Made by a program: the position numbers and the translations under genes. Positions 56,885-62,219 of a DNA stretch of 62,219 bases are shown here, one piece after another. How positions within the stretch are numbered: the first letter of the stretch is position 1; each line of letters opens with the position of its first letter. The notes beneath the pieces were generated by a model, which made no database searches, was not told the DNA's origin, and saw only the letters and a program-made list of their open reading frames with translations. Source of the stretch: SMWD01 sp964629475 (GTDB lineage: Bacteria > Pseudomonadota > Gammaproteobacteria > Steroidobacterales > GCA-2729495); NCBI GenBank assembly GCA_964629475.1, contig CAZVQW010000017.1:1-62219 (forward strand), in the 5' to 3' direction.

Positions 56885-57544
56885 CTACTGACTGCGTTGA
56901 AGCGGGGCTTCCCGTTTGATCCCCGGATCGACGGTGTGATAAATCTTGCCGATGCCCGCATTATCATCAATACATTCCACCACCAATGCAGCCAGGTCAG
57001 CCCGATTGATCACACCCATGCTGTTGTGATCCTCGGTTTTGATTGCCGTACCGCTGGCCGGATCGTCCGTCATGCCGCCTGGTCGCAGGATCGTGTAGTC
57101 GAGCCCGCTGTCTTGCAGGATGTTCTCGGCCTGAGTCTTCATGTCCAGCACCTCGCCCAGAACTTCCAGTACGCGCGGTGCAACAGCAGACTGGCTGTCG
57201 CCTGCGCCAATGGCAGTCACCATGAGTACGCGGCTGACGTCCGCCTGTTTGGCGCCCGCTACGATTTGCCGTGTGCCTTCGATATCTGGTCTTGGTAACT
57301 CGCCGTATTTGCCACCCAGAGTATTGATCGCGGCCCTGAACTGACCGGAGGCAAATGCCGCTTCGACCGCGACCGGGTCCAGTGCATTGCCACGCACGAT
57401 GCCTGCGCCGATGGATTCAAGTGCTGAGGCATCCGATCCTTCGCGAACCAGTACTGTAATTGCATCGCCTTGTTCGCGTAGCAAGCGCGCGACCTGATAT
57501 CCGGTTCCTCGGGTGCCGCCAAAAATTAATACGCCGCCTGCCAT
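56885..57544 (-). CDS. NAD(P)-binding atypical SDR (NmrA-like)
   Basis: A 219-residue Rossmann protein with the dinucleotide motif IFGGTRGTG at 7-15, VLVREGSDASALESIGAGIV, then VLMVTAIGAGDS and YTILRPGGMTDDPASG. It is the atypical SDR/NmrA type that senses or uses NAD(P)H; the active-site Tyr-Lys pair of classical SDRs is absent. No substrate can be assigned. It lies divergent from the barrel-protein gene. Confidence 0.88.
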   Translation of the reverse strand: MAGGVLIFGGTRGTGYQVARLLREQGDAITVLVREGSDASALESIGAGIVRGNALDPVAVEAAFASGQFRAAINTLGGKYGELPRPDIEGTRQIVAGAKQADVSRVLMVTAIGAGDSQSAVAPRVLEVLGEVLDMKTQAENILQDSGLDYTILRPGGMTDDPASGTAIKTEDHNSMGVINRADLAALVVECIDDNAGIGKIYHTVDPGIKREAPLQRSQ

Positions 57545-57571
57545 TGCCTGACTCCTTTGTGCCGATGCGCC

Positions 57572-57588
57572 TGGAAGCCGCTCCTACG
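57572..57588 (-). repeat. Family C half-repeat
   Basis: CTGGAAGCCGCTCCTACGGA: one arm of family C, with no partner, between the SDR and barrel-protein genes. Confidence 0.75.
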
Positions 57589-57607
57589 GATGTATAGAGT
57601 ATCGCAC

Positions 57608-58735
57608 ATGAGAATAAGTACCAGGCATGGAAGCTTCTGCTCGACCGCCATTTGTCTTTTGGCGCTACTGGTCTATGAGGATTCTTATTCAGCAGAGGAG
57701 CCTCGGGAAATCAAGACATCGACTGTCGATATTCGTGAGGCCGAGTCGAAGCTGATTGTGCAGAAGGGTGATTTTGTCATCGTGCCCATACCGGTATCCG
57801 ATCCGACGCTGGGAACGGGCCTGGTTCTTGGCGGAGCCTATTTCTATGCGCAGACCGAAGAACAAAAGAAATCTCAACCCGCATCGTTGACCGGTGTTGC
57901 GGGCATATATACGAATAACGACAGCTATGCTTTCGGTATTGGCCAGCAGAACTATTGGGGCGGGGACAAATGGCGATTCAACGGCGTGTTAGCGCATGCT
58001 GACTTCAAGTTGGCATTGCTTGATCCTGAAAATACTGATGACAAGATTGACTGGTTCATAAGAGGGGATTTTCTTCAGGCGGCACTGTCACGGAGGGTTT
58101 TCAATGATTGGTACGTTGGTGTGCAGGCTCGATACGTTGATAACGCTCAGACATTTGGTATCGATATTGATGAAATTGATTTTGATATCAAGACAGACCT
58201 TACTTCAGTCGGCTTCGGTGCGACTCTGGAATTCGATACCCGGGATGTTCCGACCAATCCTTACCGCGGTAAACGCTTCGAGGTTGACATATTGTTGAAT
58301 GGAGAGATGGCCGGTGGCGATGACAGGTATCAGACCTATCAGGCAAGCTACCGGGCTTACCACCAGTTATCAGAACCATTGGTCCTGGCATGGGAGGTTC
58401 GGGGTTGTAAGAAATCCGGTACCGTACCGCTGTGGGATGCGTGCCTGGTTGGCTTGCGTGGTTTTGCCGCAACGGATTATCTCGGTACGGCTTCACTGTC
58501 GGGGCAGGTAGAGGCTCGATGGCGATTCTGGAAGAAACTGGGGGCAGTGGGTTTTGTCGGTTACGGCACCAGCCAGTCAACCTATAGCGAGGTGGGCGGA
58601 AATGCATCGATACCCAGCTACGGTGTCGGCTTGCGCTTCATGGTGCTGGAGTCCATGCGCATTAATATGCGTCTGGATTATGCTCGTTCGGATGACAGCG
58701 ATGCGGTGTATTTGTCGGTAGCCGAGGCTTTCTGA
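57608..58735 (+). CDS. Outer-membrane beta-barrel surface-antigen protein
   Basis: About 375 residues from the ATG at 57608 (upstream in-frame codons reach 57557). A signal sequence (STAICLLALLVYEDSYSA) is followed by a barrel resembling the D15/BamA-like surface-antigen fold without POTRA domains: GTGLVLGGAYFYAQTEEQKK, FEFDTRDVPTNPYRGKRFEV-like EFDTRDVPTNPYRGKRFEVD, and a C-terminal LGAVGFVGYGTSQSTY. It ends in Phe (YLSVAEAF). The fragment at 17787..17903 is a relative. It may be a lipid- or effector-linked barrel; the exact role is unknown. Confidence 0.86.
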   Translation: MRISTRHGSFCSTAICLLALLVYEDSYSAEEPREIKTSTVDIREAESKLIVQKGDFVIVPIPVSDPTLGTGLVLGGAYFYAQTEEQKKSQPASLTGVAGIYTNNDSYAFGIGQQNYWGGDKWRFNGVLAHADFKLALLDPENTDDKIDWFIRGDFLQAALSRRVFNDWYVGVQARYVDNAQTFGIDIDEIDFDIKTDLTSVGFGATLEFDTRDVPTNPYRGKRFEVDILLNGEMAGGDDRYQTYQASYRAYHQLSEPLVLAWEVRGCKKSGTVPLWDACLVGLRGFAATDYLGTASLSGQVEARWRFWKKLGAVGFVGYGTSQSTYSEVGGNASIPSYGVGLRFMVLESMRINMRLDYARSDDSDAVYLSVAEAF

Positions 58736-58789
58736 GATTCTATGAAGATGCAGGTATCTGCCCGAACAGATTTCTGCATGCATTGGCAG

Positions 58790-58859
58790 TTGTGGGAGCG
58801 GCTTTAGCCGCGATTGAAGTATTGCAATGTGCTTATCGCGGCTAAAGCCGCTCCCACAA
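58790..58859. repeat. Family C REP pair (GCTTTAGC variant)
   Basis: TTGTGGGAGCGGCTTTAGCC and its complement around about 28 nt, between convergent barrel-protein and oxidoreductase genes. Confidence 0.9.
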
Positions 58860-58873
58860 TAGTCGCTCCTGCA

Positions 58874-59959
58874 TCAGCTCAATGCCGGCAATACATGTTC
58901 TCCGATCATCTTCAGCCCTTCCCACGGGTCATCGAACAGGCGAATTGATAGTTCGGTCACTCCGCCTGCAGCAAACTGCTTGTAGCGCTCAATCTCGCGG
59001 TCGATGTCGCTCATGTCACCTGCCGATGACATGCCCGCGATCAGCCGTTCCAGCAGATCATTGGGGATGCTGTCGATCTTGCCGCTGCGGGTTCTGAATG
59101 CGATGCGCAGTTCTTCCCAGTTATCGATCACCAGGTCGACTTCATTCTCGTCGTGGCAGAACGGACGGATGTCTTCGCGTTTCTGCGCGATGATCGCGCC
59201 GCGCCAGATCAGTTCACGTCGCGCTTCGTACATCGAGGCGTCTCGATCTTTCTTGATGTGCCAGGCCCAGAAGTTGCCGATGCGAAAGTCTTCGGCTGGG
59301 GTGTCTCGCTTTGCGAGTCCGGTCTGGATGTTCTGCATCGCCGCCGGCAGGTGCTCGGGCGTGTAATCGCTGAACTGAATACCGTCTGCGACCCGCGCGG
59401 CCATGCGGATCATTTGCGGGGCGCTGGCACACCCATATATAAGAGGTCCCGGGGCCTTGGCCCAGGCCATGCCGAACGGTCGGCGGATGACAAACACGCC
59501 GCCGTCGTAGCTCATGACAAACTTGCCGGATCGGGCAATATCGAGAACCTCGATGCATTCGCGCATGCCACGGACACGCCGGTCCGGTTCAATAGTGCGC
59601 TTGACCGGATCCTGGTAGGGCCAGACGGGGCCGTCGTTACTGGCGCGCCAGCCGAGTGCGCCGAGTAATCCGCCGCCGGCACTGACGCCGATCATCGCGC
59701 GGCCGTTCGACATCTCGTTCAGGGTCAGCAAGGTATTCGCCATTTTCAGTGGATGCATTTCCCACGGGCTGACGGCCAGCGGGCCGATGATCAGCTTTGA
59801 TGTGGCGGCCGCGGCGGGTGCCAGCGACAGGAACGGATCATATTGCATATGGTAGTTGGATGACCACAGAGCACGGATACCGAGGCGTTCGGCCTCGACG
59901 CCAATCTCCGCAACTTGCGCCGGTGACAGGTCGGGTTCGAGGATGATGTCTATATCCAT
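58874..59959 (-). CDS. LLM-class flavin-dependent oxidoreductase
   Basis: A 361-residue luciferase-like monooxygenase/F420-type reductase: AEIGVEAERLGIRALWSSNY, PLAVSPWEMHPLKMANTLLT and GRAMIGVSAGGG. The later YGCASAPQMIRMAARVADGI and a C-terminal helix are typical of the family. It uses a reduced flavin or F420 to act on an organic substrate. The substrate is unknown. It lies convergent with the barrel-protein gene. Confidence 0.9.
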   Translation of the reverse strand: MDIDIILEPDLSPAQVAEIGVEAERLGIRALWSSNYHMQYDPFLSLAPAAAATSKLIIGPLAVSPWEMHPLKMANTLLTLNEMSNGRAMIGVSAGGGLLGALGWRASNDGPVWPYQDPVKRTIEPDRRVRGMRECIEVLDIARSGKFVMSYDGGVFVIRRPFGMAWAKAPGPLIYGCASAPQMIRMAARVADGIQFSDYTPEHLPAAMQNIQTGLAKRDTPAEDFRIGNFWAWHIKKDRDASMYEARRELIWRGAIIAQKREDIRPFCHDENEVDLVIDNWEELRIAFRTRSGKIDSIPNDLLERLIAGMSSAGDMSDIDREIERYKQFAAGGVTELSIRLFDDPWEGLKMIGEHVLPALS

Positions 59960-60060
59960 TGGTTTATCCTGGTGTCAGCTTTGGATCTTCTTGTGTATGT
60001 GTATTATCGACTGAATTGATGCCGTCAGATTAAGTTACTGAAAATCGGCCCGCGGTCCGG

Positions 60061-60951
60061 TCACTTCATTTCCTGGTCTTGCGGCAAGCCTGGCGTGCGC
60101 CCATGCATGAAATCCAGCATGACCTGTCGCAACTCCGGATCCCTCATGGCGCCGATATGGGGACCATCGTAGCGAAGCAATGATTTGGGTTGTTGGGCGG
60201 CCGCCAGTAACTCCTCAGCCTGGCTAAATGGAATCACCTGGTCCTGAGTGCCATGGATCAGTAACAGCGGGCGAGGGCTGATGGCGTCGATGTGGTCCAG
60301 CGGATCGTATTCTCGCGGCATGGACCATGCCGCCGGCCATTGGAAGGCCCAGGTCAGCCAATGCCGGGAGGCGACATCTTTGGTGATCGTCCCGTAGCGA
60401 GTGAAGCTGGATTCGAGCACCACACCGTCCAGATCTCTTTGCATATCCGCATCGGTTGCAGCGAGGTAACTTCCCATCGCGGCCCCCAGGCTCTGGCCGA
60501 ACAGAAAAATCGGTTTGTCGCTGGCCACCGGTTGCTCCAGTAACCATCTGAACCCGGCTTCGATGTCCAGGAAGACAACTGGCAGGTGCGGCGTACCTTG
60601 AGACTGGCCGAATCCGCGGTAGTCCAGCAGCAGAACCTGGTAGCCGGCGGCCGGAAGCCAGTAAACGCTGGCAAGATGCGTGCTGATGTTTTCGGCGTTG
60701 CCGTGTAAAAAATAGACACTGCCTTTCGCTTCGCCTTGTGCCTTCAACCACCAGCCATGCAGTGCGGTGCCATCCTCTGCCTGCAGATTGACATCGATAT
60801 ATTCGATGCCGACATCGGCAGGAGTCCGCACAAGTTGTTCGTACGGCTGAAATAACATTCCGCTGCAGCCTTCCAGCAGGAGGAGCAATGCCGGTAACAC
60901 CAGCCATTGCCCCCTTAAATGTGAGCACCTAGAAATAATGTCGGTAAGCAA
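60061..60951 (-). CDS. Alpha/beta hydrolase, lipoprotein-type
   Basis: A 296-residue hydrolase of the ABHD13/BEM46 type. A hydrophobic N-terminus with a lipobox-like LLEGCSG is followed by the α/β-hydrolase core: VYFLHGNAENISTHLASVYW, the nucleophile elbow FGQSLGAAMG (Ser), and LLLIHGTQDQVIPFSQAE (Asp region). GPHIGAM carries the likely His. The TTG at 60951 overlaps the upstream DUF4105 stop by 23 nt; an in-frame GTG at 60900 with AGGGGGC is an alternative start. Likely a lipid or ester hydrolase in the envelope. Confidence 0.87.
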   Translation of the reverse strand: MLTDIISRCSHLRGQWLVLPALLLLLEGCSGMLFQPYEQLVRTPADVGIEYIDVNLQAEDGTALHGWWLKAQGEAKGSVYFLHGNAENISTHLASVYWLPAAGYQVLLLDYRGFGQSQGTPHLPVVFLDIEAGFRWLLEQPVASDKPIFLFGQSLGAAMGSYLAATDADMQRDLDGVVLESSFTRYGTITKDVASRHWLTWAFQWPAAWSMPREYDPLDHIDAISPRPLLLIHGTQDQVIPFSQAEELLAAAQQPKSLLRYDGPHIGAMRDPELRQVMLDFMHGRTPGLPQDQEMK

Positions 60952-62206
60952 GGCTCACCTCGTTAAGGGCATCGGTCACATCATTCGAATGATTTATTCT
61001 CCGGCTCCACTTGAATCTGAGTGCATTGTTTTTATTGAGCGGCAGATTATGTGCGATGTTCAGCAGTGTACGATCCACGTCATCGGTGAAATGATAGTAG
61101 TTCGTGTCGATCAGAGTATTTCCCCAGTTCGTCACGAGGCGAAATCCCAGCGAGATGCCGGCGGCAATATCCAGTTCTCGATCAAGATCCGGATTGTATT
61201 CCAGCCGGCCGGTCACCAGTCCGAACAACTGGGAATTCTCGAAAGGAGACCAGGCCAGTCCGCCGCCACCGTTGACCTGACCAACCAGGGGATCGTCGCC
61301 TTTGGTCCATTGTCGTTCTGCGCCAAAGTCGACTCGCCAGGACAGAGGTTTGGAAAATTTCGTCCGCGAAGTCAAAGAGGTGATTTCGATGGCATCAAAG
61401 CGTTGCAGTTGTATCGAGTTATGCTCTCTGGCGCGAATAACGAAGCGGGCCATATTTAGCGATGCGCCGTCCGGGTATCCTGCACTCGCATCGAGTAAAT
61501 CGTGATAGCTTATTCGCCACTCGAAATCGCCATACGCATCATCATCTTCAATGCCCGCGGCTATGCTCAGCAGCATCGTATCGTGACCTTCGTCCGGTTG
61601 GGTCGGGCGAGGGGGTGTATTTTCGGTTAAAGTCGGGTTCGTGGCCTTGCTGATGTACGCCAGCAAGGCATGGCGCTGTTTTGCGACGACCGGGTCACGT
61701 TCTTTCTCGGTTGCCGTGTAGCGCAGGTAATCGTAAGCGGCTTGGGCGACTCGTAGTTGCTCCTGTCTTTGCAGTGCGCTGAATTTCGGTTCGCCAATTA
61801 CGCCAATATCATCGGCGAGCGCCAGCGTTAGTTGCTGCTGCTCTTTCGTCAAGCGAGTGATCTGGTGTTCCAGTCGGGTCAGGTTGGCCGGACGGTAAAC
61901 GACATCCAGCACCATGCCTGCATCGATGACACTCCGGACGGTATCGACGGGTATTGCGGCATAGGTGAATTGTGGGGTCATGGCTACGCCCGGTCGGGCA
62001 ACATCGAGTAATTCCAGCAGGCGTAACGAACAATTTTCATCGAAGAAGTAGTAATCGAAATTGATTTCACGCAATTCCCAGATATGCGCGAGCAGGCGGT
62101 CAATTTCTTCGGCATCGAGGTTCAGCCGGTACTCCCAAAGATCGCGGTTCTCGATTCGTGAATAGTGTACCCCGTCAGCCCAAGTTGGAATAAATAGCCT
62201 GATTGT
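60929..62206 (-). CDS. DUF4105-like protein, N-terminal part missing
   Basis: The frame is open from 62206 (a TAA lies at 62207..62209) to the stop at 60929. It carries the mid and C-terminal parts of a DUF4105 protein: HYSRIENRDLWEYRLNLD, FDYYFFDENCSLRLLELL with the conserved ENCS motif, and a C-terminal half with barrel-like strands that ends AYRHYF with a final Phe. DUF4105 proteins of this type normally have about 200 more residues upstream; none fits in the remaining bases. The only near start is TTG at 62074. It is either truncated or damaged by a frameshift. The alpha/beta hydrolase gene overlaps it. Confidence 0.8.
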   Translation of the reverse strand, partial: TIRLFIPTWADGVHYSRIENRDLWEYRLNLDAEEIDRLLAHIWELREINFDYYFFDENCSLRLLELLDVARPGVAMTPQFTYAAIPVDTVRSVIDAGMVLDVVYRPANLTRLEHQITRLTKEQQQLTLALADDIGVIGEPKFSALQRQEQLRVAQAAYDYLRYTATEKERDPVVAKQRHALLAYISKATNPTLTENTPPRPTQPDEGHDTMLLSIAAGIEDDDAYGDFEWRISYHDLLDASAGYPDGASLNMARFVIRAREHNSIQLQRFDAIEITSLTSRTKFSKPLSWRVDFGAERQWTKGDDPLVGQVNGGGGLAWSPFENSQLFGLVTGRLEYNPDLDRELDIAAGISLGFRLVTNWGNTLIDTNYYHFTDDVDRTLLNIAHNLPLNKNNALRFKWSRRINHSNDVTDALNEVSLAYRHYF

Positions 62207-62219
62207 TTAAGAGACGGTT

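Overview
The window reads as a chromosomal piece of an uncultured gammaproteobacterium. The evidence is RdgC, a YgjV-type membrane protein, an IlvY/IlvC divergent pair, HtpX, Pol IV and AsmA, several c-type cytochromes and heme O synthase, with moderately high GC. A run of exactly 100 Ns (11300..11399) shows that it is a scaffold, probably from a metagenome or draft assembly. I saw no rRNA, tRNA, CRISPR array or prophage.

Region 1 (1..19 kb) is a mosaic. Most gene junctions carry a palindromic element here called family A: AAAGGTGCCGGGTTTATT, a short loop, then the inverted copy. Near its left end is a REP-associated tyrosine transposase (RAYT, 4873..5568) bracketed by inverted copies of the same repeat. 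Its own stop codon lies in the right-hand copy. At least 16 sites in the first 19 kb carry family A sequence, then none until one copy inside a phosphatase gene at 55.75 kb. Genes here include a ParE-type toxin-antitoxin pair, a DUF3800 protein, lipoproteins, HtpX, a GntR regulator with a divergent Rieske oxygenase and a palindromic operator between them, a kelch protein, a second Rieske oxygenase, RdgC, a NYN-domain protein and transporters. Several neighbours look damaged by the elements: an N-terminally clipped NYN gene, an outer-membrane protein tail, and a RAYT 3' remnant.

Region 2 (19..31 kb) holds an EamA transporter, a lipoprotein cytochrome, Pol IV, a sodium:solute symporter, an amidohydrolase, cysteine synthase, heme O synthase, an MFS transporter and a metal-binding HMA protein. 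Its junctions carry a second palindrome, family B (TGGTGTCAGACACCA), including a perfect 48-bp-arm inverted repeat that forms the 3' end of a DUF123 gene. A third palindrome, family C, is a classical REP-type GGAGCGGCT hairpin found at several points across the window.

Region 3 (31..53 kb) is ordinary core and housekeeping sequence: an HDOD/degenerate-GGDEF protein, universal stress proteins, ilvC with ilvY, a Lon-like protease, threonine ammonia-lyase, a complete AmmeMemoRadiSam trio (AMMECR1, MEMO and radical SAM), an AsmA-like protein and a DUF481 protein.

Region 4 (53..62 kb) is accessory again: an AraC remnant, a HigBA-like module with a palindromic operator, a nucleotidyltransferase fragment coupled to a CopG-like antitoxin, a PhoD-like phosphatase carrying an in-frame family A insertion, rhodanese and DUF3795 genes, an outer-membrane barrel protein, a luciferase-like oxidoreductase, an alpha/beta hydrolase, and a DUF4105 gene with no visible N-terminal half at the window edge.

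The most interesting system is the RAYT with its locally saturated family A palindromes. They repeatedly start at stop codons, nest inside each other, and in one case sit in frame in a coding sequence. Family names and functions are from recognition of protein motifs by eye; no database search was run.
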